The notes beneath the pieces are model-generated. The model was given only the letters and a program-made list of their open reading frames with translations, made no database searches and was not told the origin of the DNA. Shown here piece after piece: positions 16,437 through 26,102 of a stretch of DNA of 64,000 bases. This stretch comes from Saprospiraceae bacterium. Lineage in GTDB: Bacteria; Bacteroidota; Bacteroidia; Chitinophagales; Saprospiraceae. How positions within the stretch are numbered: position 1 is the stretch's first letter; the number at the start of each line of letters is the position of its first letter. A program made the position numbers and the translations under genes. Location of the stretch: contig JAHDIE010000001.1 in NCBI GenBank assembly GCA_020630955.1, positions 237,314 through 301,313 on the forward strand. The letters are read 5' to 3'.

Positions 16437-19400
16437 TGTTTACATATCCAATTGGTTTTGGAGCCAATCTTTTTCGTAAGTTTCCAAATCTATATTTTAC
16501 ACGATATGCTAACCAATACATTACTGGAACCACAACCAAAGTTAGGAAGGTTGCAAAAGTTAAACCATATATTATTGTCCATGCCATTGGCCCCCAAAAG
16601 TCTGCATTATCTCCACCTATAAATATTTGAGGATCAAGGTCTGATAAAAAGGTAAAGAAATTAAAGTTAAACCCAATTGCAAGGGGATAAAGACCTAGAA
16701 TTGTAGTAATTGCTGTTAATAAAACTGGTCTCAACCTTGTTGCTCCAGCTTGAATAATAGCATTTTTTACATCCAATGAATCCATTTGATTCATGTTATC
16801 ATATCCTTTTTCAATTCTACCCCTCTTTATCAATAGGTTGATATAATCAACTAGAACAATTGCATTATTAACTACGACCCCTGCCAATGAAATCACTCCA
16901 ACAAAAGTGAATATTTGACTTATAACATCACGAGTAATTAGATAACCCAACAAAACCCCAATTGTGCTAAACACAACTGAGAAAATAATGATAAAAGGCG
17001 AGGTGATTGAATTAAATTGTGCAACCAATATGATAAATATCAAAAACATAGCCATTAGGAAAGCAGTGCTCAAGAAGGCCATATCTTCTGCTTGCTGCTG
17101 TTGTTCACCAGTAAAAGCATAATGGTACCCTTCTGGAAAATCATATTCTTTTAATAAGTCTTTTAACTCCCCGACAATTTGATTGGCATTGTATCCATCT
17201 AATACATTGGAAGAAATAGAGACCAAACGATCTCCATCTTTTCTTTTTATTGAACTATAAGTAGATGAATATGTAACATCTGCAACCGCAGAAACAGGCA
17301 CCTGAGCTATTCTCCCATTTGCAGGATTTCGGAATGTTATCTTTTGATTCAAAATATCGGTAACACTCGTTCGATAGTCTTTATTTAATTTTATGACGAT
17401 GGGATAATCGTCATTACCATCTTTGAATTGTGAAACCTCCTTTCCAAATATTGATGTTCTGAGTGAACTTGCAATTTGAGCTGTGGAAAGTTCGTATCTT
17501 CTTGCGGCAGTCCTATCAATATTAACCAACAATTCGGGTTTTGTCAAACCAACATCTGGAGATAGTCCTTCTATTCCTGGAATAGATTGGGCATCAAGGT
17601 AATTTTTAATATTTTCTGAAAGCACTAATAATGAATCAATATTCTCACCAGTGATTTCCATATTTATTGCTTTTCCAGTGGGAGGACCACTAGCATTTTG
17701 ATCCACCGTAACTTTAACACCAGGAAAACCTTTTACAGCAGCTCTGATATTTTCCATCGTCCGTTTTGACGAACGATCTCCTCTGTCTGAAGATGGTACA
17801 AATGCTATTGTAACCCTACCTTTATGAGGAGTCACACCTGGCTCAGGAGGTGCATTTGGATCGGAAGTGTTTTCACCAACTTGCGCCAGAACAGACTCAA
17901 TAATTCCTCTATCTTCTTCTATTACTTTCAAAATTTGCTCTTCTAATTCCAACATCACTTGATTTGTCCCTTCTATATCTTTCCCTAATGGCGTTTCAAC
18001 AAAAACATTTACATAAATTGGGTCGGTATCTGGAAACGGAATTACTTTAACAGGAAATAAACTCATTAAAATGAAGGAAACGATGAGTAATCCAAAAGTA
18101 CCAACCAATAAAAGTGTTGGGGTAATTCCAGTTAATGCAAAATTTACAAATTTTCGATACCATCTTTCTAGACGAGGCAATCCTTTTTCTTGAAAAACAA
18201 ATGATAAGGGCCTAAGGATGAAAAAATTAATTAAGGTCAAAATACCTGCCAAGGCCATCACATTTCTCATTGTCTCAAAATCAATAAAATGACCAATCAG
18301 TGCTAATACAAAACAAACAATCGCACCTATCAAAACATTTCTTCGCTTCCTTTTCTTCAAAACTACACTATCCAATTTTTCATCAACCTTCATATACTTT
18401 GAGGTAAATACTGGGTTGATGACCAATGCGACAAATAATGAGGATGACAAAACGATAATCAAGGTCAGTGGCATATATTGGAGGAATGTCCCCATTATTC
18501 CTGGCCAAAATGCCAAAGGCAAAAATGCCGCCAAAGTTGTACCAGTTGAAGCAATAATTGGCCATGCCACTTCACTTGCTCCAAACTTGGCAGCACTTGT
18601 CCCTGAATACCCATCTTGCATATACCGATAAATATTTTCAACGACCACAATCCCATTATCCACCAATAACCCCAGAGCAAGTATTAATGAAAACAATACT
18701 ACAATATTCATGGTCGTGCCAGTTGCATGCAATATCATGATACCCATCAACATAGATAATGGTATCGCCAAACCAACAAATAATGAATTTCTTAAACCCA
18801 GAAAAAACAACAATACCAAAATCACTAAAATCACCCCTGAGATAATACTATTCTCCAAGTTTTCGACACCATCCCTGGTGGCTACAGACTGATCATTGAA
18901 GGTTGTAATCGTCAACTCCTTTGGCAAAACTTCTCGAACTTCTTCTAATACCTTATCAATCTCAACAGCCGCATCCAGTAAATTTTGACCTCGCCTTTTA
19001 ATAATGTCCAAAGAAACTACAGGTGCTCCCTCTGCACGAGCATAGCTGGTTCTTTCTTTGTAACCCATCTTTACATTGGCAATATCCTTAAGGTAGATTG
19101 GTCTTTGATTCTCAGCTTTCACAATGATATTAGCCAATTCTTCAATCTCATCAAATTGCCCAATGACCCTAACCGCTCTTCTAAAGTCCTTGGCAACAAT
19201 TTCACCACCAGACATCGTCATATTTTCAAATGCAATTGCATTCTCAATATCTTGATAAGAAACCATTAATGATTGCATTTTTAAGAGATCGATGTCTACT
19301 TGTACTTCTTTATCAAGTGCTCCTTTTAGATTGATTTCAGAAATTTGTCTTAAATCTTCTAGTTTCTCTTTTACAAACTCTCCATATTCCTTCAACTCAT

Positions 19401-19917
19401 CTGCAGGTATATCTCCAGAAATATTCACCGTCACAATAGGTATTTCTGAAAAGTTAATTTCTAATACATCTGGATCAGAACTTAAATCATCAGGAAGTTC
19501 ACTTTTTGCTTTGTCTACAGCATCCTTAATTTTTCTTACGACCTCTGTCATTTCCATATCAGAGTCAAATTCAGAAATAATTACAGAGAAATCTTGGATT
19601 GAAGTAGAAGTTACATACTTTAAACCTGAGATATTTTGTATCTCTTTTTCAATTGGTCGAGTGATAAATGTTTCAATTTCCTTTGCTGAGTTTCCAAAGT
19701 ATGGTGTATTAACATATACCGTAGGTAGGGAAGCTTCTGGATATTGTTCCTTCGGCATTTCATTGTATGAACGAATACCAAACAAAAGGATCATAAAGGT
19801 TACCAAATATATGGTGACTGCATTGTCAACTGCTATACTGGTGAGTTTGAATTCTCTAAGTTTCTCACCAAAAGAGTTGGTTATTTTTGGTTCTTGATTA
19901 CTCATCTTCAGATTCAA
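16414..19917 (-). CDS. RND-family efflux transporter (inner membrane subunit)
   Basis: A 1167-residue proton-driven pump of the HAE/AcrB superfamily. TM1 is followed by a periplasmic porter domain (PKEQYPEASLPTVYVNTPY), TM2-6, a second porter domain and TM8-12. Compared with AcrB, the TM4 proton-relay pair Asp-Asp is Asp420-Asn421 here (LGLLVDNGIVVVENI), so only one of the two carboxylates is kept. A basic loop (KKRKRR) and an extra pair of hydrophobic segments near the TM6-TM7 region add to the length. The start could be M1 (19917) or M5 (19905); both overlap the HlyD gene, M5 by 8 bases. It forms a tripartite pump with the HlyD and TolC proteins encoded upstream. Confidence 0.93.
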   Translation of the reverse strand: MNLKMSNQEPKITNSFGEKLREFKLTSIAVDNAVTIYLVTFMILLFGIRSYNEMPKEQYPEASLPTVYVNTPYFGNSAKEIETFITRPIEKEIQNISGLKYVTSTSIQDFSVIISEFDSDMEMTEVVRKIKDAVDKAKSELPDDLSSDPDVLEINFSEIPIVTVNISGDIPADELKEYGEFVKEKLEDLRQISEINLKGALDKEVQVDIDLLKMQSLMVSYQDIENAIAFENMTMSGGEIVAKDFRRAVRVIGQFDEIEELANIIVKAENQRPIYLKDIANVKMGYKERTSYARAEGAPVVSLDIIKRRGQNLLDAAVEIDKVLEEVREVLPKELTITTFNDQSVATRDGVENLENSIISGVILVILVLLFFLGLRNSLFVGLAIPLSMLMGIMILHATGTTMNIVVLFSLILALGLLVDNGIVVVENIYRYMQDGYSGTSAAKFGASEVAWPIIASTGTTLAAFLPLAFWPGIMGTFLQYMPLTLIIVLSSSLFVALVINPVFTSKYMKVDEKLDSVVLKKRKRRNVLIGAIVCFVLALIGHFIDFETMRNVMALAGILTLINFFILRPLSFVFQEKGLPRLERWYRKFVNFALTGITPTLLLVGTFGLLIVSFILMSLFPVKVIPFPDTDPIYVNVFVETPLGKDIEGTNQVMLELEEQILKVIEEDRGIIESVLAQVGENTSDPNAPPEPGVTPHKGRVTIAFVPSSDRGDRSSKRTMENIRAAVKGFPGVKVTVDQNASGPPTGKAINMEITGENIDSLLVLSENIKNYLDAQSIPGIEGLSPDVGLTKPELLVNIDRTAARRYELSTAQIASSLRTSIFGKEVSQFKDGNDDYPIVIKLNKDYRTSVTDILNQKITFRNPANGRIAQVPVSAVADVTYSSTYSSIKRKDGDRLVSISSNVLDGYNANQIVGELKDLLKEYDFPEGYHYAFTGEQQQQAEDMAFLSTAFLMAMFLIFIILVAQFNSITSPFIIIFSVVFSTIGVLLGYLITRDVISQIFTFVGVISLAGVVVNNAIVLVDYINLLIKRGRIEKGYDNMNQMDSLDVKNAIIQAGATRLRPVLLTAITTILGLYPLAIGFNFNFFTFLSDLDPQIFIGGDNADFWGPMAWTIIYGLTFATFLTLVVVPVMYWLAYRVKYRFGNLRKRLAPKPIGYVNNEILDDE

Positions 19918-21061
19918 TTGATTCTATAATTAATGCACTTTTTGATTGCAGATCTTGAATTCCTGCCACAATAAGTTTTTCATCACCTTGTAAACCTTCC
20001 GTGATGACTACTTGATTATCATAACTATCTCCTGAAGAGATGTATAGTTTTTTTGCTCTTGGCAAATTGGCATCTGAATCATCAACAACATATACAAATC
20101 TCTTTCCTGTAACTTCTTGTTGAATTACTTCCAAAGGAATAATTACCTGCTCAGGAATTTTTTGATCTATGATATTTAGCTCTGCAAGCAGATTTGGTTT
20201 CAAAAGACCTCCAGGGTTTCCTGATGCCATTTCAATTTTGAATGTTCTGTTTGCCGGATCGATTGACCTACCGACCATTGTAACTTTACGTGTCATCTCC
20301 TTATCCAATGCAGGGAAATAAATATCCACATAGTCTCCTCTCTTGATTGAGGCCAGGTAAGATTCAGGAACATCTGCAACAATTTTAACAGAACCTGTGT
20401 TCAAAATTTGAATGATCGGCATTCCAGGACTCGCCATTTCTCCCTGTTTCAGAAATATCCTGTCTGCATATCCTGAAATCGGAGCAAAAACATCTTTTTT
20501 TGCCAATTGGGATTTGATGGTGACCATAGATTTTTCAATACTCTCAACATTAGATTTGGCCTGAAGGTATTGCATCTCAGATCCTATTTTTTGATTCCAA
20601 AGACGCTCTTGCCTTTCGAAAACTGTTTTTGCAAGATCCAATCTAGTTTGCAATTCATCCAATTGATTTTGGATAACTCCCGCATCCATGGTTGCAATCA
20701 GTTGACCAGATTTTACATAATCACCTTCCTTGATTTTCATACTCATTATCCTCCCACCAGTTTCAGAGCTTGCCATAACTACATTGTCTGTCATCACCGT
20801 TCCTTGAATTTTGGCAAAGCTTAGAAAGGTTTCCTTCTTAAGAGGTCTTACATTGACTGGAAATTTTTTCTCTTCTTTTGCAGGCATTAACTCAGCCAAT
20901 TCATCTTCCAGCTTTTTAATTTCTGATTCAATGGTTTTGAGAGAATTTTTCTTTTCCGTTAGTAAGTTTTGCTTTCCAGCCAAGTCTGTTGGCCACTCGG
21001 CTGTTTTTGGTACGCAAGCAAAAATTAATAAGCTTAACAGTATGATTGAAAGATATTTCAT
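19898..21061 (-). CDS. Membrane fusion protein (HlyD/AcrA-type periplasmic adaptor) lipoprotein
   Basis: A 387-residue adaptor linking the RND pump and TolC. The lipobox LIFAC gives lipidated Cys16. A short extra coiled coil (about 25-55, LLTEKKNSLKTIESEIKKLE) precedes the usual biotinyl-lipoyl half (GGRIMSMKIKEGDYVKSGQL), the alpha-helical hairpin (about 125-190), the second lipoyl half (FAPISGYADRIFLKQGEMAS), and the beta-barrel and membrane-proximal domains. The extra N-terminal coiled coil is common in Bacteroidota homologues. It is 19 bases downstream of the TolC gene, and its stop overlaps the pump gene. Confidence 0.93.
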   Translation of the reverse strand: MKYLSIILLSLLIFACVPKTAEWPTDLAGKQNLLTEKKNSLKTIESEIKKLEDELAELMPAKEEKKFPVNVRPLKKETFLSFAKIQGTVMTDNVVMASSETGGRIMSMKIKEGDYVKSGQLIATMDAGVIQNQLDELQTRLDLAKTVFERQERLWNQKIGSEMQYLQAKSNVESIEKSMVTIKSQLAKKDVFAPISGYADRIFLKQGEMASPGMPIIQILNTGSVKIVADVPESYLASIKRGDYVDIYFPALDKEMTRKVTMVGRSIDPANRTFKIEMASGNPGGLLKPNLLAELNIIDQKIPEQVIIPLEVIQQEVTGKRFVYVVDDSDANLPRAKKLYISSGDSYDNQVVITEGLQGDEKLIVAGIQDLQSKSALIIESIESEDE

Positions 21062-21080
21062 TTTAATTGATTATTTCTTT

Positions 21081-22469
21081 TTAAAGGTTTCCTAAAGCTA
21101 TTTCTAAATCTGTCTTGGCATTCAGTAATTCATACAAAGCATTAATGTGTGCAGCTTGCTCATTGTACAAAGCACTTTCTGCTTGTGTCAATTCAATGCT
21201 TGAACCAACACCTTCTCTAAATTTTATCTGAGTTTTCTCAAATATTTTTTCCGCTAGCGCAAGACTTGCCTCTTTAGCTTTTAGCGTTGATTTAGCATTA
21301 ATATATTGTAATTTTGCATTGGCCACTTGTAGACTTATTGCAGTTTCAAAATTATCTAATTCAATCAACGCTTTCTCAGTAGATATTTTTGACTTTGCAA
21401 TTTGTGATTTTCTAAATCCTCCATCATAGATTGGAACGTTTACATTCAAACCAACTACAGCAGAAGGAAGCCAACCAGCCTGTTCATTGTTAAACAATTC
21501 ATTTCTGGCAAGCGTTTCTCCAAGACTTGCAAAAGCACTCACAGATGGTAAATTACTTTTCTTAAAAGATTCTAATTGAATGTCCTGCAGTTCTAAGCCT
21601 TTGGTAATCTGAATATATTCAGGTCTTTTCTTAATATCAAATTCTTCATTAAGATCTACTTCTTCAATTTTAGATTTTTCAATAACTAAATCTAAATCCT
21701 CTGACAATTCAATTTGCTCACCCAAAGGAAATTGCATCTGATATTTTAGTAAATTTTTTGAAAGATTTTCAACTTGTAACAATTTTGACTTTTCAATATT
21801 CAGATTTGCAAGTGATAACTCCAATCGATCTACATCTAATTCTTCAATGAAGCCTTCTTGATACATCGCTCTCATATCGAAGAGACTTTTCTCAAGACTT
21901 GAAATATTATTATCAATCGTCTCTTTATTTTTATCTAGTATCAACACATTCAAATATGCTTTGGTCACATTGTTTTTTATTCCCTGCTCTGAAATATCAA
22001 CTGCAGTCCTCACAAATTCTTTGTAAAGTTTCGCAGCTTTAAGCGCAGCCAAATAAGATCCATCAAAAATTAATGCATTGGCATCGATCGAGCCACTGAC
22101 ATTGTGCTTTTGCTGGAAAGAGACTTCGAAAAATGTTGGATCTCCAATTGGAATTGGATCTTGTGCTGTAACGGTACTATTTAAAACTCCAATAACAATA
22201 GGAGAAATAAAGTCCTCCAATGGAGTTTGAGGTACTGCAGGAAAGTATTGATATCTTGCTGTTCCACTTACTTTAGGCATACCTTGTGACCTCAATTCTT
22301 TGATACTCTCCTCTGCGTCTAAGATGTCCAATTGATTTACTTTGAGACTATTATTGTTTTTCAAAGCATACTCAATGGCCTCGTCGAGGGTAAACGATTG
22401 TTGGGCATTTGCGGTAGCTGCCATTAAGATCAGAAAGGTCAATAATAATGCTGCTATTCTACTTATCAT
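21081..22469 (-). CDS. TolC-family outer membrane efflux protein
   Basis: A 462-residue outer membrane channel. Signal peptide MISRIAALLLTFLILMAATA ends near ANAQQ. The two internally related TolC halves begin with FTLDEAIEYALKNNNSL and LNEEFDIKKRPEYIQITKGL. The second half ends with the typical GVGSSIELTQAESALYNEQA and LYELLNAKTDLEIALGNL. It is the outer-membrane partner of the adjacent HlyD and RND proteins. The start overlaps the TetR gene by 11 bases, so regulator and pump genes form one transcription unit. Confidence 0.94.
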   Translation of the reverse strand: MISRIAALLLTFLILMAATANAQQSFTLDEAIEYALKNNNSLKVNQLDILDAEESIKELRSQGMPKVSGTARYQYFPAVPQTPLEDFISPIVIGVLNSTVTAQDPIPIGDPTFFEVSFQQKHNVSGSIDANALIFDGSYLAALKAAKLYKEFVRTAVDISEQGIKNNVTKAYLNVLILDKNKETIDNNISSLEKSLFDMRAMYQEGFIEELDVDRLELSLANLNIEKSKLLQVENLSKNLLKYQMQFPLGEQIELSEDLDLVIEKSKIEEVDLNEEFDIKKRPEYIQITKGLELQDIQLESFKKSNLPSVSAFASLGETLARNELFNNEQAGWLPSAVVGLNVNVPIYDGGFRKSQIAKSKISTEKALIELDNFETAISLQVANAKLQYINAKSTLKAKEASLALAEKIFEKTQIKFREGVGSSIELTQAESALYNEQAAHINALYELLNAKTDLEIALGNL

Positions 22470-23067
22470 CTGATTTATAATCTTTGTATTTTTTTAATCC
22501 AATTTCGGATAATATACCATGCATATGGTAATCAATAAAGTTTTCGTATAATTCCACTTTCGTAAATGACTTGATTGGAAACAATTCATCATTGACCAAG
22601 GAATAGGACAATTGTAAATAAAGCTGTGAGATTATTTCCTCTTTCAACACCTTTCGGTAAATGCCTTCCTGCTTCCCACGTTTTATATTATTATGAATCG
22701 TTTGGCGTATAAATTCAAAATGATTTTTTTCTACTTTTTCCCAGCTTGACTTGTAATATTTTTTTAAATCATAGGTTAGAGAAGGTTTGAAGTTTCTGAG
22801 AAAGAATATTACATGCTCTGTAATTTTAATCATTTCATCAAGGGCATTTTCGGCACTATCTTGAATGGCGACAATGTCATTACGCTCAGATTCCATGTAT
22901 CTTTCAACCACAAAGTCGATTAATTGAGCCTTGTTGGCTACAAACGAATAAATGGTCTTTTTGGAAATGCCTGCTTCCTTGGATATATCATCCATGGTTA
23001 CACTTTTGACGCCAAAATTTAAGAATAGTTTTTTGGCAATGTCGATTATCCGGAAGTTTTTTGTCAT
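22459..23067 (-). CDS. TetR/AcrR-family transcriptional repressor
   Basis: A 202-residue regulator. The N-terminal helix-turn-helix is at about residues 20-50 (VTMDDISKEAGISKKTIYSF). The C-terminal two thirds is the ligand-binding helical bundle, with no close family resemblance. It heads the efflux operon and overlaps the TolC gene. It probably represses its own promoter, where an inverted repeat is present at 23098-23125, and is released by a substrate of the pump. Confidence 0.93.
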   Translation of the reverse strand: MTKNFRIIDIAKKLFLNFGVKSVTMDDISKEAGISKKTIYSFVANKAQLIDFVVERYMESERNDIVAIQDSAENALDEMIKITEHVIFFLRNFKPSLTYDLKKYYKSSWEKVEKNHFEFIRQTIHNNIKRGKQEGIYRKVLKEEIISQLYLQLSYSLVNDELFPIKSFTKVELYENFIDYHMHGILSEIGLKKYKDYKSDDK

Positions 23068-23097
23068 TCTGCCGCGAATTTATAGAAAATAAACATA

Positions 23098-23125
23098 GGA
23101 AACTATAGTTGGTTTAAAAGTTTCC
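23098..23125. promoter_or_regulatory. Candidate TetR operator
   Basis: GGAAACT (23098-23104) and AGTTTCC (23119-23125) are exact inverted repeats spaced by 14 bases. The left part also contains a 10-bp perfect palindrome AACTATAGTT (23101-23110). The site lies 30-58 bases upstream of the TetR ATG and also upstream of the divergent cytochrome gene, where an autorepressor would bind. Confidence 0.5.
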
Positions 23126-23145
23126 AGAGTTTTTTATTTTTCCTC

Positions 23146-23478
23146 ATGGAGTTGCTTAATTTGCAACAAAACAGTCTTATGCTATTAAAATCATTGTTCG
23201 TTTCCTTTTTTCTTTGTTTTTCAATCAGTTACCAAAACTCAGAAATTAAAAAAATTGAACCCGAAAAACTTTATAAGAATAATTGCAGACTTTGCCATGG
23301 CAGCAAAGGAAAGTTGGGAATAGGAGGAGCTTCTGACCTAAGCAAATCAAAATTAAATATTTCCCAAACCTTCAATATTATTTCTAAAGGACAAGGAACA
23401 ATGACCGGATTTGAAAATATTTTAACACCGAAGGAAATCAAGGCCTTGGCAAAATACATCCAACAATTCAAAAAATGA
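23146..23478 (+). CDS. Small class I cytochrome c
   Basis: A 110-residue single-haem cytochrome. The haem motif CRLCH (Cys47, Cys50, His51) is followed by the distal ligand Met86 in GQGTMTGF, and the C-terminal helix ends in LAKYIQQFKK. The start may be the ATG at 23146 or, more likely, 23179 (MLLKSLFVSFFLCFSISYQ), which gives a shorter signal peptide or anchor. It should act in the periplasm as an electron carrier. Its stop overlaps the anmK start (ATGA). The link to anmK seems to be co-transcription only. Confidence 0.88.
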   Translation: MELLNLQQNSLMLLKSLFVSFFLCFSISYQNSEIKKIEPEKLYKNNCRLCHGSKGKLGIGGASDLSKSKLNISQTFNIISKGQGTMTGFENILTPKEIKALAKYIQQFKK

Positions 23479-24545
23479 AAAGCCACCGAGTATTAGGTTT
23501 GATGTCTGGTAGCTCCTTAGATGGTTTGGATCTTGCTGTTTGCGATTTTCATTATGAAAATCATCAACTTATCAATTGGGATTTAATAGAAGCTAAAACC
23601 ACTCCCCTTCCCTATATGCTTCGCGAATTTTTGTTTGAACCACTAAAACTTTCAGAACAAGATCTTTTGAAATTAGAACAAGATCTGACTGTTTTTTTCA
23701 TAGATGAGATTAAAAGTGTCAACGTGCATAAACCAAAAATTGAACTGATTGGATCTCATGGACATACCGTGCAACATTTGCCTAAGCAAAAGATAACAAG
23801 GCAATTAGGGGATGTCAGACTTATCGCCGAAGCTACCAAAATTACTACCGTTGGAGATTTTCGACAACAGGATATAATTGCTGGAGGAGTGGGAACTCCA
23901 ATGGCTCCGCTTGCAGACCGTGACCTCTATCCCGGATTTGATTACTATTTAAACATTGGAGGAATTGCTAATATAAGTTATAGACAAAAAGGTATTTGGA
24001 AAGCCTTTGATCTTTTTCCTGCCAACCAAATACTAAATTATTTTGCAGCAAAAGAAGGTTTAGAGTATGATAAAGATGGAGATCTTGCAGAAGAAGGAAA
24101 TCTCTCAAGAGATCTGTTGAATTTTCTTTTATCGCACCCATACATTGAAAAGCTCCCACCAAAATCATTGGACAATAATGAGGTAAAAACAAAATGGATA
24201 CAGCAGATGGAATCTTTTAAATTATCGGTAAGAGACTATCTTTTTACATATTGTGAATTTTTTGCTTTAATGCTTCAGAAAACATTTGCGGAAGCGGGAA
24301 TAATAGAAGGAACCATCATGGTAACAGGTGGAGGTGCTTACAATAAATATCTCATAGATAAATGCCAAGCGCACAATCCAAAAATAAAATTCTCCCCTGC
24401 TTCTGATGATACTATAAACTATAAAGAAGCAATATTGATTGCATATGCTGCATTATTGAAAAAATTAGAACGTCCAAATTTTATATCAAGTGTAACAGGA
24501 GCAAGTCATGATGTGATTGGTGGCCACATAGAAAATCCAAAGTAA
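23475..24545 (+). CDS. anmK: Anhydro-N-acetylmuramic acid kinase
   Basis: A 356-residue kinase that opens and phosphorylates 1,6-anhydro-MurNAc to MurNAc-6-phosphate in cell-wall recycling. Family marks are the N-terminal GLMSGSSLDGLDLAVC, the substrate loop IGSHGHTVQHLP, TTVGDFRQQDIIAGGVGTPM, the phosphate-binding NIGGIANISY and the C-terminal VTGGGAYNKYL. Length is typical (about 350-370). The start ATG overlaps the cytochrome stop by 4 bases. The usual partner MurQ is not in the window. It is followed by a terminator at 24585. Confidence 0.95.
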   Translation: MKSHRVLGLMSGSSLDGLDLAVCDFHYENHQLINWDLIEAKTTPLPYMLREFLFEPLKLSEQDLLKLEQDLTVFFIDEIKSVNVHKPKIELIGSHGHTVQHLPKQKITRQLGDVRLIAEATKITTVGDFRQQDIIAGGVGTPMAPLADRDLYPGFDYYLNIGGIANISYRQKGIWKAFDLFPANQILNYFAAKEGLEYDKDGDLAEEGNLSRDLLNFLLSHPYIEKLPPKSLDNNEVKTKWIQQMESFKLSVRDYLFTYCEFFALMLQKTFAEAGIIEGTIMVTGGGAYNKYLIDKCQAHNPKIKFSPASDDTINYKEAILIAYAALLKKLERPNFISSVTGASHDVIGGHIENPK

Positions 24546-24584
24546 AACCTAAATGAAACATTATTTTCTTTAGATTACAAAAGC

Positions 24585-24620
24585 AAAATGCCCCTTCGAC
24601 ATATCGAAGAGGCATTTCTT
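24585..24620. terminator. Bidirectional terminator between anmK and the channel-like gene
   Basis: A stem with one mismatch, AAATGCC-CCTTCGA pairing with TCGAAG-A-GGCATTT around a short loop, with A-rich left and T-rich right flanks. It lies 40 bases after anmK and 26 before the stop of the convergent gene. Confidence 0.7.
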
Positions 24621-24645
24621 AATGCTTGATTAATATAAATTGATC

Positions 24646-25830
24646 TTAGAATTTTCCTAAGATCTTTTTCATGTGCTCTCCTGCTGCTTCTCTTCCTCCA
24701 AGACCGTAAGCCAATGCTACTGCAACAGCTACTGCTCCTAAAGTCAAACCGAAAGCAAGATCTACAATTGAATTTGCAATACCCATTGATCTCAATGAGA
24801 TAGCAAGGAACAATCCTAAGGTTGCAATTCTAACAACAGATGAAATAAATTCTCCTGAACCCGCAACTGCTTTTGCTGCAAACTTTGATATAAAGTTTCC
24901 AACCAATAATAGTGCTAGTCCAAAAAGCATATTTCCTGAAAGAGATAATATTTTATTCATGAATGAAGTCAATTGCTCAAATCCTAATTTTTCGATTCCA
25001 GTAGTTACACCAAAGAATGCGATAAAGAAGTAAACCAATTTTGAAAGTACGCTGCTTAAAGTTTGACCTGATGATAACATACCATCAACACCTAATTTTG
25101 CGCCTACACCATCTACGTTCATGTTTTTGAATAAATCGTGCATCATTTCTGAGATGAATTTTCCACCCCAAACGAAAAGTGCAATGATAATTCCTGCTGC
25201 AATAATGTTTGGCAGACTACCTAAAATACTGTTCAATATTTCTTTTGCAGGGCCAGAGATTGCTTCTATATTCAAAGTATCTAAAGCTGTAACTGCAAAT
25301 AATAAAATAATAAAGATGAAAACGAAGCTTTTTAAGATTCCAGCCAGTTTGTCTGTTTCGCTAAAACCAAGCTTTGAAGCCCATCCATCTAAAAAGTCAC
25401 CTCCCATTCCGATAGCTTCAGAAGCGAAAGTTGCCAAGATGTATCCGATGAATCCAATTATACCAGCACCAATAATATTTGGAACATAGCTAAAGAATTG
25501 TGAAACCATATTTTTAAGCGGGTCCAATACTTGTTGTACACCCAACATATCTAATACGATCATTAATACCATGATCATGATTAGGAAGTATACCAACTTA
25601 GCTAGGAAATTATTCATATCCATCTTTCCCACGTTCGAACCCAATAGTTTTTCATCCCACTTGGTTCCTTTAAGAAGTCTATAAACTAATTTTTTAACAG
25701 CTTTTGCCACAAGGTAGCCTATAAAAAGCACCAACAATGCTCCAATTACTGAAGGCACTGAATTAGAAAAACTTCCAACAAGATCTTGGATAGACTGCCC
25801 AATATCAAAGTTCATTTGTAGATTAAACAT
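24646..25830 (-). CDS. Mechanosensitive-channel-like protein made of conserved TM-helix repeats
   Basis: A 394-residue membrane protein with at least eight hydrophobic segments. It is built from about four copies of the 'conserved TM helix' unit found in MscS-related proteins: a helix ending in a gly-rich FIGYLVAKAVKKLVYRLL-like stretch, recurring as GFIGYILATFASEAIG, IIALFVWGGKFISEMM and LLLVGNFISKFAAKAVAG. The C-terminus AVALAYGLGGREAAGEHM resembles the end of the MscS pore helix, but no beta domain follows. The start is M1 (25830) or M6 (25815). It is probably an ion channel or osmotic-stress protein; gating unknown. Confidence 0.82.
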   Translation of the reverse strand: MFNLQMNFDIGQSIQDLVGSFSNSVPSVIGALLVLFIGYLVAKAVKKLVYRLLKGTKWDEKLLGSNVGKMDMNNFLAKLVYFLIMIMVLMIVLDMLGVQQVLDPLKNMVSQFFSYVPNIIGAGIIGFIGYILATFASEAIGMGGDFLDGWASKLGFSETDKLAGILKSFVFIFIILLFAVTALDTLNIEAISGPAKEILNSILGSLPNIIAAGIIIALFVWGGKFISEMMHDLFKNMNVDGVGAKLGVDGMLSSGQTLSSVLSKLVYFFIAFFGVTTGIEKLGFEQLTSFMNKILSLSGNMLFGLALLLVGNFISKFAAKAVAGSGEFISSVVRIATLGLFLAISLRSMGIANSIVDLAFGLTLGAVAVAVALAYGLGGREAAGEHMKKILGKF

Positions 25831-26042
25831 AAAATTTTTAAGATTTTAATAAGATATTAATGTTATTGCTCAGAATAATTATTGAGAAAATTGATTCCAT
25901 TTTTTCATTATTCAATCTATTTGACGCCTGTTTTGATGATATGACACATTTTTAACTTAAAAATTTTAACTTTTTTATTATCAATTATCCTGAAACCTAT
26001 GGCTTTGAACTATTTGCTAAAATAATTAGTGCAGAATTTTAT

Positions 26043-26071
26043 TTGCAGAAAGTAGCAAATACTTACATTTG
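26043..26071 (+). promoter_or_regulatory. Bacteroidota-type sigma-A promoter of icd
   Basis: TTG at 26043-26045 is followed after 18 bases by TACATTTG (26064-26071), a perfect match to the Bacteroidota -7 consensus TAnnTTTG. The ATG lies 31 bases after the -7 element, giving a leader of about 25 bases. Confidence 0.65.
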
Positions 26072-26102
26072 AGGGCATTTTGAACCATCCAAATAAAAAA
26101 TA

